Of a stretch of 64,000 nt of DNA, positions 17,676 through 26,969 are shown in pieces. The notes below the pieces were generated by a model, which ran no database searches, had not been told where the DNA came from, and saw nothing but the letters and a program-made list of their open reading frames with translations. The position numbers were made by a program, and so were the translations under genes. Origin of the DNA: JABDMH01 sp965223215 (GTDB lineage Bacteria; Bacteroidota; Bacteroidia; Chitinophagales; Saprospiraceae); contig CBDCVZ010000010.1 in NCBI GenBank assembly GCA_965223215.1, positions 6,696,001 through 6,760,000 on the forward strand, in the 5' to 3' direction. Each line of letters opens with the position of its first letter. Within the stretch, counting starts at the first letter, position 1.

Positions 17676-18263
17676 ATGAAAAATGCTCTACTACTGGTTT
17701 TGACCTTTACCCTGGTAGCAACGACTACCGTATTTGCCCAGAATAAACGATCTAAGGCAAGGGTTACTCTTAATCCACGCAAGATTCACAAGTTACCCGT
17801 GGTGGACTTGGTTCATTTAGAAAGATCATATCCAAGATCTTTTCTCTATCGCGTAGATCGCACTAGTGTGACCCTCATCAACCGTGCGATCCACAACAAG
17901 ACCTTTGAAATTGAGTATTTCCAAGGCAAATTAGATCTTGATCAGATCAAGGAAATGACCATCTACGATAAAGGTCGCAGGTTTAAGACCAATCTAATCG
18001 GTGCAGCCATTGGGGGCATTACCGGCTACTTCATTGGGAAATCAGTGGCTCGAGAAGATTTCAATCAGGTAAGTATTGAGCTTTTGAGCCAGCGCCCTCA
18101 AACAGGATTTATAGAGCCAATTCTGGGTACCATTGTCGGCGCTTCGGTTGGCATCGCCGTAGGAGACCTTTTTACGCCCATCCGATTGAGAGATGTACAC
18201 GAGAATCCTCGGAAATCTTCCATCTTCTTAAGAGGACTGCTCAAGAAGAAAAAGAAACGCTAG
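17676..18263 (+). CDS. Exported protein with glycine-zipper segments
   Basis: A 195-residue protein with a signal peptide (ALLLVLTFTLVATTTVFAQ). It has two glycine-rich hydrophobic stretches, AAIGGITGYFIGKS at about 110-123 and TIVGASVGIAVGDL at about 150-165, which resemble glycine-zipper segments of membrane-associated proteins. The C-terminus is strongly basic (LLKKKKKR). Roles are unknown. It has no clear operon partner; the nearest gene on the same strand is the doubtful small frame at 18420. Confidence 0.65.
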   Translation: MKNALLLVLTFTLVATTTVFAQNKRSKARVTLNPRKIHKLPVVDLVHLERSYPRSFLYRVDRTSVTLINRAIHNKTFEIEYFQGKLDLDQIKEMTIYDKGRRFKTNLIGAAIGGITGYFIGKSVAREDFNQVSIELLSQRPQTGFIEPILGTIVGASVGIAVGDLFTPIRLRDVHENPRKSSIFLRGLLKKKKKR

Positions 18264-18419
18264 CGGTTCAACACCTACGTGGAGACTGTCATTCCTGGTT
18301 TTCCCATCAACCGGCCTAAGACATTAGTGCGCTGACTATTTCAAAGATCTCCTTACCTAGCCTACTTACAGTTCCGCAATGAGTGATGCACAAGGAACTT
18401 TGGGTCACTACTCATCAGC

Positions 18420-18599
18420 ATGAGCGACAAAAAGAATCCGTTGACTCTTCCAGATCATCTCCATTGGACAGCATGGAGAGGATTCGCAGCTGCCAAAATA
18501 CCTCGGATCGGAAACTGGGGTACGCCTAATGGTGGTTATTTTCATGCCATGCTCTTCGGTTTCATCGTCTTTGGCCTCGAAAATATCCCATCGTGCTAG
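18420..18599 (+). CDS. Possible small protein of 59 residues
   Basis: ATG at 18420 opens a 59-residue frame (MSDKKNPLTLPDHLHW...NIPSC). It has a polar start, an aromatic/glycine middle (GNWGTPNGGYFH) and a short hydrophobic run (AMLFGFIVFGL) that could be one membrane segment. It ends about 80 bases before the SDR gene. Composition looks more protein-like than random, but no family is recognised, and it could equally be a decayed remnant. Confidence 0.35.
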   Translation: MSDKKNPLTLPDHLHWTAWRGFAAAKIPRIGNWGTPNGGYFHAMLFGFIVFGLENIPSC

Positions 18600-18681
18600 A
18601 TGTTAAGGTATTTCGACGTACTTTCATCATGCTCCTGATGGGAGAGCGGCGTAAGAGCATCGCCCTAAAAATTTTGGATAG

Positions 18682-19542
18682 ATGAACCATGGTAATATCG
18701 TAATCACCGGTGTGTCGAGTGGCATTGGCCTTCACTGTGCCAAGAAGTTTATCATGGAGGGTTACCGCGTCTTTGGGAGTGTACGCAAACCAGAAGATGC
18801 CGCTCGCCTTAGCGACGAACTGGGCGAGGACTTCCAACCACTCACGTTTGATGTGACTGATGCACAAACCATTGAAAAGGCTGTCAGTGAGGTATATGAG
18901 GTGGTCAAAGACGATGGTATCGCCCTACTCATCAACAATGCCGGCATTGCAGTAACCGGGCCCGTGAAGCATTTGCCCATTGATGATTTTCGATTTCAAT
19001 TTGAGGTGAACTTTTTCGGTCTCATTTCCGTGACAAAGGCATTTCTACCCCTGCTGGGAGGTACAAAGAACGGCCTGATTCCTCCCGGTAAAATAATCAA
19101 CATCAGCTCTGTTTCTGGTGAGTTGGCATTCCCTTTTATGAGCCCCTATGTGGCATCAAAGCATGCTGTTGAGGGGTTTTCCAAGGCTTTACGCATGGAA
19201 CTGATGTTGTATGGAATTGATGTGATTGTCATTGCGCCTGGAGCCATCAAAACTCCGATTTGGACCAAGGTCGAACCTTTAGATCCGGAAATACTGCAAT
19301 CGGATTATGGACCAGTGATCGAAAAATTTCAAAAGCAGGTGTTGAGAGAAGCCGAAGATGCCATGCCTGTGCGAGATCTGGCCCAACAGATATACCGTGT
19401 TTTCATCGATAAAAAGCCAAAGACCCGTTATGCCATTCTCAACCAGAAGTGGACAAAGTGGATCATACCCCGATATCTAATGCCGGCTCGCATGCTCGAT
19501 AATTTTGTGCGAAAAATGTTCTTCAGAGAGAGTTCTTCTTAA
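18682..19542 (+). CDS. Short-chain dehydrogenase/reductase
   Basis: Classical SDR of 286 residues, NAD(P)-dependent oxidoreductase. The cofactor site is TGVSSGIG at residues 9-16, NNAG at 85-88, serine near 143 (ISSVSGE), and catalytic Y156-x-x-x-K160 (YVASK). The C-terminal tail, about 40 residues longer than minimal SDRs, is basic and hydrophobic (KWTKWIIPRYLMPARMLDN), suggesting membrane association. Substrate unknown. Converges with the Rof gene. Confidence 0.92.
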   Translation: MNHGNIVITGVSSGIGLHCAKKFIMEGYRVFGSVRKPEDAARLSDELGEDFQPLTFDVTDAQTIEKAVSEVYEVVKDDGIALLINNAGIAVTGPVKHLPIDDFRFQFEVNFFGLISVTKAFLPLLGGTKNGLIPPGKIINISSVSGELAFPFMSPYVASKHAVEGFSKALRMELMLYGIDVIVIAPGAIKTPIWTKVEPLDPEILQSDYGPVIEKFQKQVLREAEDAMPVRDLAQQIYRVFIDKKPKTRYAILNQKWTKWIIPRYLMPARMLDNFVRKMFFRESSS

Positions 19543-19609
19543 GACTAAAATCATCTGCGTACCATCACAGCCAGCGCCTAGCGCCGTATAAGGACATCGA
19601 GATGTACGG

Positions 19610-19864
19610 TCAGCATTCTTTGTGGTCGGCAAGCAATAACCCATCCACACTTATCAGATGGTCGAGTCGGATGTGGCGACCATTTTCCAGTACCAAAAAC
19701 TCCTCTTTCGCTCGAGTGATGAAGTCTGTAATCCGAGATTCCACACTTTTCTGAGAAGATCGATCGTAGAAAATAATTTCCACGGTTTTTCGGTGGGTAG
19801 CCAGTGCTTCCAATTCATCGTGATAGTGACATGAAATAGGTATGTAGTCCATGCCTTTTTTCAT
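19610..19864 (-). CDS. rof: Rof-family (Rho-binding antiterminator) protein
   Basis: An 84-residue protein whose start, DYIPISCHYHDELEALAT, matches the Rof/YaeO family, small Sm-like proteins that bind Rho and block termination in E. coli. A second segment VEIIFYDRSS and HIRLDHLISVDG fit the remaining strands of the fold. Its ATG overlaps the TGA of the PLP decarboxylase (ATGA), so it is likely translated from the same transcript. In this phylum the Rho connection is unproven; some Rof-like proteins may have other RNA roles. Confidence 0.72.
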   Translation of the reverse strand: MKKGMDYIPISCHYHDELEALATHRKTVEIIFYDRSSQKSVESRITDFITRAKEEFLVLENGRHIRLDHLISVDGLLLADHKEC

Positions 19865-21267
19865 TGCTTAAGGGATTTAGCCACGGTTTCAATTTCGTCT
19901 AGTAAATGGTCGATCGTCTTTTGATCCGTTTCGGTGTTCATCACAGTTAGTCGCAGATATCGAGCTCCTTTAACCTCCGTGGAGGTGATGTAATATTTGC
20001 CACCTAAGATCAATTTTTCACGCAATTTCAATTGATCAATGTGCCCGGCCTGATATTGAAAACATACAATGTTTGAATGAACCGGAAAGGGTGAGCTAAA
20101 TCCTGGTTTTTGATTGATCAGATGCGCAAATTGCTTGGCCTTGTCGTAGAGCTTGGCAACAAAAGTACCCAACCCTTTTTCACCCATCGCAGCCAGCACT
20201 AAAAACAATCTCGTTCCCAAGGCTGATTTCGTGCATTCAATTTGATATGGTAAAACATCTTTACCGGGATTTTCTTTTTCATGGAACAAATAACTTGCTT
20301 TTTGTGCAAAAGTATTTTCCAAATATGATCTCCTTCTAAATAGGATTCCGGTGCATAGCGGGGCGGTCCTCATCATTTTGTGGGCATCCCATACCATCGA
20401 ATTTGCGAGCTCGACACCACGCATGTAGTGTCGATATTTGATCGATAGCAAAGCCGTGGCACCGTGTGGGCTGTCCAGATGCAGCCAGATCTTTTCCCGT
20501 TGGCAAATCTCAGCAATGGGTTCGATGGGATCATAAAGACCGGTAGATGTGGCACATGCATTGGCAACCACCGCCATAATTCGCTGCTTTTTGGCCCGAC
20601 AATCCGAGATCAACTCTGCCAGCGCTGAGGGTCGAATCACCTCGTTTCGGTCGGTCGGGATTAAGCGGATGCTTTTATTTCCAAGTCCCAGCATGCTAAC
20701 GGCACGATGGATGCAATAATGTGCATTGTCCGGAGCTAGGACTACTAGATCGGGAGGATTACCCTCTTCCCAGGCAGAGGGTGCAATTTCAGCCCGGGCA
20801 GCGAGCATGGCGTGAAGATTGGCGACCGAACCTCCATTGGTCAGAACACCAGCCCCCATGGCCGACCATCCTACCTTTTCGAGCATCCAATCAACGACAG
20901 CTTGCTCGACGGTTGCGGCGCTTGGCCCCATCTCGTAGATTGACATAGGATTGCCAATCACACCATGAATTAGATCGCTCAATGCACTGGCGAGATGCGG
21001 CACTGCCACTTGATGGCCGATGTAACCGGGATGATGCAAATGCATGCTATTGGTGAGATAAGTATTCAACCAATTTTGAAGTTGTTGGAGATCCATATCT
21101 CCTTCGCGTAAGAGATGCTTTAAGTTTAGCTCCTTGCTTATCGCTTCCATGGGGTTTAATGTCAACACATTGGTTTTGCCGGTTTGGCTCTGATCCAGGT
21201 ATTGACATAGGGTCTCCAAAACCATGTGGCCAGCTTCCCTTAGTACAGAACTCTTGTTTCTTAGCAT
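19861..21267 (-). CDS. PLP-dependent group II amino-acid decarboxylase
   Basis: A 468-residue fold-type I PLP enzyme of the group II decarboxylase family (relatives include aromatic amino-acid, tyrosine, glutamate and 2,4-diaminobutyrate decarboxylases). The PLP lysine is K297 in VWDAHKMMRT; the ring-stacking histidine lies in APDNAHYCIHRA (H183). The usual HVDAAxGG appears here as HLDSPHGA (D265). The N-terminal HHPGYIGH and GNPMSIYEMGP are typical. Substrate is not decidable by eye. It is translationally coupled to the Rof gene. Confidence 0.88.
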   Translation of the reverse strand: MLRNKSSVLREAGHMVLETLCQYLDQSQTGKTNVLTLNPMEAISKELNLKHLLREGDMDLQQLQNWLNTYLTNSMHLHHPGYIGHQVAVPHLASALSDLIHGVIGNPMSIYEMGPSAATVEQAVVDWMLEKVGWSAMGAGVLTNGGSVANLHAMLAARAEIAPSAWEEGNPPDLVVLAPDNAHYCIHRAVSMLGLGNKSIRLIPTDRNEVIRPSALAELISDCRAKKQRIMAVVANACATSTGLYDPIEPIAEICQREKIWLHLDSPHGATALLSIKYRHYMRGVELANSMVWDAHKMMRTAPLCTGILFRRRSYLENTFAQKASYLFHEKENPGKDVLPYQIECTKSALGTRLFLVLAAMGEKGLGTFVAKLYDKAKQFAHLINQKPGFSSPFPVHSNIVCFQYQAGHIDQLKLREKLILGGKYYITSTEVKGARYLRLTVMNTETDQKTIDHLLDEIETVAKSLKQ

Positions 21268-21389
21268 TGATTTCAGATCTATTGGAGAAGCCCAAAATTA
21301 AAGATACCCGGGGAGGAATGCAATGTAGAGCTACTTTCAAAAAATTAGTGCTGGAAAATCCCAGGGTAATTGCTGCTTGCTATTTCTTA

Positions 21390-21959
21390 TTATGCACAAT
21401 CTTTCCATCGAAAGCAGTCGACGGTGTGGTCATTGACCATGCCAACGGCTTGCATATAGGCATAACAAATGGTGCTGCCCACGAATTTAAACCCTCGCTT
21501 TTTTAGGTCCCTGCTCATGGCATCACTTGCTAATGTTTTCACTGGCACCTCCGCTAGGGATTTCCATTTATTGATAATTGGCTGATGATTCACAAATTGC
21601 CAAATATACCGGTCGAAGGAACCGAATTCGGACTGGATAGACAAATAGGCATGTGCATTGGCTATCACTGCATTAATTTTTAATTTATTTCGAACGATCC
21701 CCTTGTTTTGCAATAAATGATCGATTTTTTTTTGATCGTATTTAACTATTTTTTTTGCATCAAAGTAGTCAAAAGCAGTTCGGTAGTTTTCTCTTTTCTT
21801 TAATATCGTGATCCAACTCAAACCAGCTTGAGCACCCTCGAGGTTAATCATTTCAAATAATATGCGGTCGTCATGCTGAGGGACGCCCCATTCTTCGTCG
21901 TGATAGCTAAGATAGGGCTCATCAGTCCCAGCCCAGGTGCATCTTACAACTGTTTTCAT
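21390..21959 (-). CDS. tag: DNA-3-methyladenine glycosylase I
   Basis: Base-excision repair enzyme that removes 3-methyladenine. The 189 residues start RCTWAGTDEPYLSYHDEEWG and carry zinc-site ligands C7, H20, H178 and C182 (HTVDCFR). The substrate pocket motif GLSWITILKKRENYR and FVGSTICYAYMQAVG match Tag. The start ATG lies one base after the stop of the racemase gene, so it is probably the last gene of a serine hydrolase-racemase-tag transcript. Confidence 0.96.
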   Translation of the reverse strand: MKTVVRCTWAGTDEPYLSYHDEEWGVPQHDDRILFEMINLEGAQAGLSWITILKKRENYRTAFDYFDAKKIVKYDQKKIDHLLQNKGIVRNKLKINAVIANAHAYLSIQSEFGSFDRYIWQFVNHQPIINKWKSLAEVPVKTLASDAMSRDLKKRGFKFVGSTICYAYMQAVGMVNDHTVDCFRWKDCA

Positions 21960-21960
21960 T

Positions 21961-22713
21961 TTAGACGGGATTTATCCAATTTTTTTCGAGTTGTGAGGAC
22001 GATATTGCTTTACGAACTGCATAGGCCGATAGCAATCTGGTGGAATCTAAAATGGGAAGTGGTGAATTTTCGGGAGTGATAATCAGCGGGATTTCGGTGC
22101 AGCCCAAAATAACACAATCCGCTCCCAGATGTTTGAGTGTGGTAATGGCCTCGATGAAAATATTGGTCGTTTCAATATTAAAGATTCCCTGACAAAGTTC
22201 TTTAAAAATGGCGTTGTGAATGAAATTTCGCGATCGCTCCGAAGGTATCATTTTTGTTAGTCCCCGTTGCCTCAAAGCCCGGGTGTAGACTTCCCCACTC
22301 ATGGTCCAGTGCGTGCCCAGCAGAGCGACCTTTTGCCAACCATTTTGCGTGATTTCCTCGCAAACTACATCGGCGATGTGTAAACCTGGAATTGGTAAGT
22401 CAGCCATCATTTTTTCCAGTACCAGGTGAGCCGTATTATCAGGACATATAAAGAAGTCAGCGCCTGCTTGTGCCACCTTCTCGACACCGAGTTTGAGATA
22501 TTTTCCTACTTCTTGGAAGTTATTGGTATCCCAGTGCGGCATACTCAAAGCCATGGGAATGGCACTGACGTGAATGATGGGATGCATATGGGCACCTAAT
22601 AGTGCTTGGCCATGCCGACATGCTTCGAGAAAACATAGTGCGCCCCCTTCAAAACTGTGTACACAAATGCCGATTTGTTTGATTTGCTCGATGGACGATT
22701 GATTCATTTTCAA
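21961..22713 (-). CDS. Aspartate/glutamate racemase-superfamily protein
   Basis: A 250-residue two-domain member of the Asp/Glu racemase superfamily. The C-terminal catalytic cysteine is present (GCTE, C205). The N-terminal position, normally PCNT, reads CPDNT, putting D92 where the first catalytic cysteine is expected, with C90 two residues earlier. The superfamily has active members with one cysteine replaced (E. coli YgeA has Thr/Cys), so this need not be dead. It overlaps the upstream serine hydrolase by 4 bases and is followed by tag 1 base later. Natural substrate unknown. Confidence 0.85.
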   Translation of the reverse strand: MKMNQSSIEQIKQIGICVHSFEGGALCFLEACRHGQALLGAHMHPIIHVSAIPMALSMPHWDTNNFQEVGKYLKLGVEKVAQAGADFFICPDNTAHLVLEKMMADLPIPGLHIADVVCEEITQNGWQKVALLGTHWTMSGEVYTRALRQRGLTKMIPSERSRNFIHNAIFKELCQGIFNIETTNIFIEAITTLKHLGADCVILGCTEIPLIITPENSPLPILDSTRLLSAYAVRKAISSSQLEKNWINPV

Positions 22714-23924
22714 AGTGCTTGTAAAACTCGTTCAACCAATCCATTGAGGGCATCTCGATTAATCCATCGGGCTACAATCAGGAGTTGGTTGGTGGGATCG
22801 ACATAGATCATATTGGTGCCGGCACCCAAATGGAAAAAACTATGCTCCGGTGCGCTAGGTAGCAGTTTTCTCTCCGTATTCAAAAACCAATTCATGAAAC
22901 CATAAGTTTGATTGGCAGCGGTTGGTGTCAATGCCATTTTTACCCAATCATCAGATAGGATCACCTTATTCTGCCACCTACCACGCTGCAAGGTGAGATA
23001 GCCGAATCTCGCTTGATCATAGGCATTGATTAGCATGCCACCACCCCAATGCCCTCCACCACTGACCGCCTGCATGGCCTGACCATCGATTAAGACCCAT
23101 GAATTTTCATAGCCGAGCCACCGCCAGGTGGGAGAGGCACCAATCGGGTCCATCAGCGCTCTTCGCAATACCACCGGCAGGGGCTCCCTCATTACATTCA
23201 TGCATGCCAGCGCCAATAGATTGACTCGAACATCATTGTATTCAAAAAAACTTCCAGCGGGATTTCTCTTACGGGTCAACCACTGTGAAGGATCATCACT
23301 GGGCCTGTCTGCCCAATCTGGTTTACCCCATAGCGTGCCTTCCCAATCACTGGTCTGTCGTAAGAGATGGTTCCAGGTGATGGTCTTATTATGTGTACCT
23401 GTAAAAGGTTCATAGACCTTCGGTTGACCCAATTGATTGGCTCGGTCACCGCTTGGATCTGGATCAATGACCACGACGGGTGCCATAGAGGAAAACACCG
23501 GTTGATCAAGATCTGGGATCAAACCTTGATCATAAGCAATGCCAACTGTACTTGACAAAAAGCTTTTTGTGACACTGAATGTCATGTCTACTCGCCATGG
23601 GTCTCCCCATTTACCAATAATGTAGCCGTTCTTAACAATAAGCCCCGTAGCTGGGCCACGCGTCTTATGAGGTCCGATGGCATCTCCAAAGGGTTCTTTA
23701 CCAAAGCTCAGATAATGATTGATTTCCAAATCTCTAGAAGCTGGATTCTCATTCTCTTGAGCAAACTCAATGGCCTTGGCCAATAGGTTGGAGTCAACAC
23801 CCATTGCCCCCGGAGTTTTTTCTTCCCAATCGCCCTTGGGGGGATAGTAAATAGACTGTGCTTTCAAGCTGGACAGAACCATCCAGAGCATGAATATTTT
23901 TTGGAAGGATCCCGTCGTGAGCAT
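22710..23924 (-). CDS. Beta-lactamase-family serine hydrolase, exported
   Basis: A roughly 404-residue exported enzyme of the class C beta-lactamase/penicillin-binding-like family, with an SxxK motif SVTK (S127, K130 in the longer frame) and YNDV as the second motif. A HLGAGTNMIY stretch near the C-terminus takes the place of the usual HxG. A signal peptide is seen from the ATG at 23924 (MLTTGSFQKIFMLWMVLSSLKAQ). The frame also opens at 23954. Members include D-amino-acid peptidases, esterases and 6-aminohexanoate hydrolases. The 4-base overlap with a racemase gene suggests amino-acid or peptide chemistry, as inference. Confidence 0.88.
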   Translation of the reverse strand: MLTTGSFQKIFMLWMVLSSLKAQSIYYPPKGDWEEKTPGAMGVDSNLLAKAIEFAQENENPASRDLEINHYLSFGKEPFGDAIGPHKTRGPATGLIVKNGYIIGKWGDPWRVDMTFSVTKSFLSSTVGIAYDQGLIPDLDQPVFSSMAPVVVIDPDPSGDRANQLGQPKVYEPFTGTHNKTITWNHLLRQTSDWEGTLWGKPDWADRPSDDPSQWLTRKRNPAGSFFEYNDVRVNLLALACMNVMREPLPVVLRRALMDPIGASPTWRWLGYENSWVLIDGQAMQAVSGGGHWGGGMLINAYDQARFGYLTLQRGRWQNKVILSDDWVKMALTPTAANQTYGFMNWFLNTERKLLPSAPEHSFFHLGAGTNMIYVDPTNQLLIVARWINRDALNGLVERVLQAL

Positions 23925-24065
23925 GAGGTATAGCTGGCTTGTTGAAAAGATCAAGATACTAATTGCCCACTTGAGATTTTGTAACTTTTTAGTCTTCGAG
24001 ACATCTAATTCCCTTTAAACCAATCCTTGTACGACCACTTAACTACGCATAATGCCAAGATTGAA

Positions 24066-24707
24066 ATGGAAGATCAGGAAATAATTAAGCTTGTCTTAGC
24101 TGGAGACACCGATGTTTTTGAGGAAATCATGAAGAAATATAATGAGCAGTTTTATCGCATCGCCATTGCTTATCTCAAAGACCCACTTGAAACCGAGGAT
24201 GCGATGCAATCTGCTTACCTCAAGATCTACGAAAAGCTGAATACATTTCGAGGAACAGCTGGATTTAGCACCTGGGCCATTCGGATTCTGATCAATGAGT
24301 GTAAAATGCTTCTAAGAAAAAAGAGAAACACACGAGAAATCATCAATCAAATGACAAAAAGTCTAAAAAGAAAATTCACTCGACAGTCTTCAGATGCCAT
24401 TTTGATGAACAAAGAACTAAAGCGGTTTCTAGAACAATCTATTTTGGAACTGCCGCTTAAGTACCGCAGCATATTTATTTTGCGTGAAATAAATGGGCTT
24501 TCGGTCAAGGAGACTGCCGAGGCACTTGCCATCAGTGAGGCCAATGTCAAGGTGCGATTGCATCGTGCCAAGGAGCAGATGCGTTCGAAAATATTAGATG
24601 CCAATAAATCTCAAGTCCTTTTTGACTTTCACCTCAGACGATGTAATCCGTTGCGCAAAAGGGTGATGGATTTGATCTATGCAACCGAGTCGAGAGGACA
24701 TCTGTAG
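24066..24707 (+). CDS. ECF RNA polymerase sigma factor
   Basis: A 213-residue extracytoplasmic-function sigma factor from the ATG at 24066 (MEDQEIIKLVLAGD). Region 2 reads YRIAIAYLKDPLETEDAMQSAYLKIYEKL, and FSTWAIRILINECK follows; region 4 is LPLKYRSIFILREINGLSVKETAEAL...NVKVRLHRAKEQMR. A basic C-terminal extension after region 4 is somewhat longer than usual. No anti-sigma gene is adjacent: the neighbours are the serine hydrolase (divergent) and the FN3 protein (convergent). Its regulon is unknown. Confidence 0.93.
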   Translation: MEDQEIIKLVLAGDTDVFEEIMKKYNEQFYRIAIAYLKDPLETEDAMQSAYLKIYEKLNTFRGTAGFSTWAIRILINECKMLLRKKRNTREIINQMTKSLKRKFTRQSSDAILMNKELKRFLEQSILELPLKYRSIFILREINGLSVKETAEALAISEANVKVRLHRAKEQMRSKILDANKSQVLFDFHLRRCNPLRKRVMDLIYATESRGHL

Positions 24708-24743
24708 GCAAGCTTTAAGTCCACACTCCTACACACTGGTAGC

Positions 24744-26762
24744 TTATTTCTCCAGGATAATCTTTTGGGGGGCAGTCCATCCTTGCTCAGTTTTTGTGAT
24801 GACCATGAAAAGGCCTGCGCCAAGTTCATACTCTCTCAGTTTTATGATACTCTTCTCAACTTCAGGTCCTAACTTTTTAGCTATAACCAGCTGTCCGACT
24901 CCATTGTAGACCAAGATGGTTTGCAGGTTTTCTCCTTCAATAACGAGAAGATTGCTGGTCGGGTTGGGATAGATTTTTGCGAGGGCTTCCCGGTGTTGAT
25001 TTTGAGATAAATTTTGCTGCCACGATGAATTTGACTGAGCATCACTGGCAGCTTGAGTAACAAATAAGTCGGATGAGGAAAAATTCGAGCTCCCTGAGCT
25101 GCATTGGGCGCTGACTTGCCATTCATATTCTGTGCCGGGTATTAAGCCAGACACAACCTTCAGATTGGAAGTAATGCCTGAAAGTGTACTCCAGGAAGAA
25201 CTGCCTGTAGGCCTCAACCGCACGTCATAGCTATTGGCTTCTGGTACAGAACTCCATATTAACGTTGCTTGGGTTTGGCCTAGACCCAACACAAAGAGCC
25301 CGGATGGCACCGTGCACTGACCGGCTGAGGCGGTGACAAAGGATTCTATGGATGAAAAGGTGTAGGTGCCTCCTGATGTGCAAAGTGAACCGACGCGCCA
25401 TTCATAGGGTGTATCAGGGAGTAATCCAGATCTGGCAATGTGACTGCTGGTCGTTTGTACCCAAGACCAATTGGTGGAACCCTGGGGTCGCCATTCAAAT
25501 CGATAATGTAATACGCCAGGCACATCATCCCAATCGAAATCTGCGCTGGTCGGGGTAATGTCATCCACGATTAGGTTGGTGGCCTGAGGACAAGGTGGAT
25601 CTCCCTGGGTGGTATAGAAAGCAGAGGGTGAAAAGGGAGAATCACCAATGTTACAGTGGGCTTTGACTTGAAACTCATACGTAGTTCCAGAGGCAAGCAA
25701 GTACGTGGTGAGCGAAGTTTGAGTCGTCTGAAATGAAGTCCAACCTTGCGTACCTTCGATTCGACGGCGCATGGTGTAGTCCAATGCACCAACCACGGGA
25801 TCCCAGTTATGTGTGGCTGAAGTAGCGCTGACCATGGAGGCAAAGAGGTTTTGTGGTGAAGTACAGGCACTGATCTGGTCGGTGGTGAAGGATATTAATT
25901 GCGACCAGTCCGTAGCACCGAGGGTACATTCTGACTGAACCTGACTTTCATAGGTGGTGTTTGGAAACAGATTCGAAATGGTCGTGCTGGTGCTGCCAAT
26001 GAAATCTTTGAAAAGCCAAGTGGCGCTACCTATGGTTCGGTAACGAATGCGATAGTGCTCGGTTCCCCCAACAGCCTGCCATAACAGCGAGACAAAATCG
26101 GTACTCAGATTCGTCACCTGATACCCGAGAGGTGCGGTGCAGACATTCTCCGGCGTGGTCCATTGAACGGTTGATGAGAATACTGAATTGGTACCGCCAC
26201 ACACCGATTGCACAGCATACTCGTAGGTGGTAAGCGGAGATAGGTCCTCCACGATGTAGAGGTTTGTGGAGATACCAGTAACTACATTCCAGGTGGAATG
26301 GCCGACTTCACGCCATCGTAAGTTATAGCTACTGACCTGGCTGTTTATGTTGAGCCAGACTAGGGTAGCTTGGTGAGACCCGATACCTAAGGGCATAAAT
26401 GGAGTGGGGATGGGGCAAGTAGATGCGGTAGTGAATGATGATATCGGAGAATAACTGGAACTCTGGCCACGACAGATGGTCTTTACTTTCCAATCATAGG
26501 TATTGCCTGGTATTAAATTACTGATGGTGATCTGTGTATTTCTGGTTCGAATGGAAGTCCAGTTGGTAGTGCCGGAGACTCGATACTGTAGTCGATACCT
26601 TCTTGCACCTGACACAGCACTCCAGGCAAGGTCTGCTGAAGTCCCCAGAATATTTGTTGTACTGAGGTTTGAGGGCGACTGACATTGGGCAAGGGCATCT
26701 GCGAGTGGTAGGGTGGAGGTCCCAATCAGAAAAAGTAAGGTTATGAAGGTCGATGATTTCAT
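24744..26762 (-). CDS. Six-repeat fibronectin type III protein with T9SS sorting domain
   Basis: A 672-residue exported protein. A signal peptide (MKSSTFITLLFLIGTS...ALAQ) is followed by six FN3 domains of about 90-95 residues, each opening with a Cys-x-x-P/A pattern (CQSPSNL, CPIPTPF, CTAPLGY, CTSPQNL, CPQATNL, CTVPSGL) and having a second cysteine late in the domain, so each probably carries one disulfide. A C-terminal T9SS sorting domain follows (IYPNPTSNLLVIEG, GAGLFMVITKT). No enzyme domain is visible, suggesting an adhesin or scaffold. The ATG at 26762 gives a clean signal peptide. Confidence 0.9.
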   Translation of the reverse strand: MKSSTFITLLFLIGTSTLPLADALAQCQSPSNLSTTNILGTSADLAWSAVSGARRYRLQYRVSGTTNWTSIRTRNTQITISNLIPGNTYDWKVKTICRGQSSSYSPISSFTTASTCPIPTPFMPLGIGSHQATLVWLNINSQVSSYNLRWREVGHSTWNVVTGISTNLYIVEDLSPLTTYEYAVQSVCGGTNSVFSSTVQWTTPENVCTAPLGYQVTNLSTDFVSLLWQAVGGTEHYRIRYRTIGSATWLFKDFIGSTSTTISNLFPNTTYESQVQSECTLGATDWSQLISFTTDQISACTSPQNLFASMVSATSATHNWDPVVGALDYTMRRRIEGTQGWTSFQTTQTSLTTYLLASGTTYEFQVKAHCNIGDSPFSPSAFYTTQGDPPCPQATNLIVDDITPTSADFDWDDVPGVLHYRFEWRPQGSTNWSWVQTTSSHIARSGLLPDTPYEWRVGSLCTSGGTYTFSSIESFVTASAGQCTVPSGLFVLGLGQTQATLIWSSVPEANSYDVRLRPTGSSSWSTLSGITSNLKVVSGLIPGTEYEWQVSAQCSSGSSNFSSSDLFVTQAASDAQSNSSWQQNLSQNQHREALAKIYPNPTSNLLVIEGENLQTILVYNGVGQLVIAKKLGPEVEKSIIKLREYELGAGLFMVITKTEQGWTAPQKIILEK

Positions 26763-26969
26763 TGTTGCAGGATTTATCAGTCTTTCCAATAGAGTCATCA
26801 TTAGATGCCAGGAGTTGGGTAAGGTTACATACTGCTGTTATAAAAAGGAACCGTGTTGAACTCTATTTTTTGGTGCGATATATGTGGTGTTAAAAGCAAT
26901 TGTGATGATATGCTATGAGCTGGTGCACCGTTTTCTCTATGAAATGGTCGTTCGCATTAAGTGTATCGT

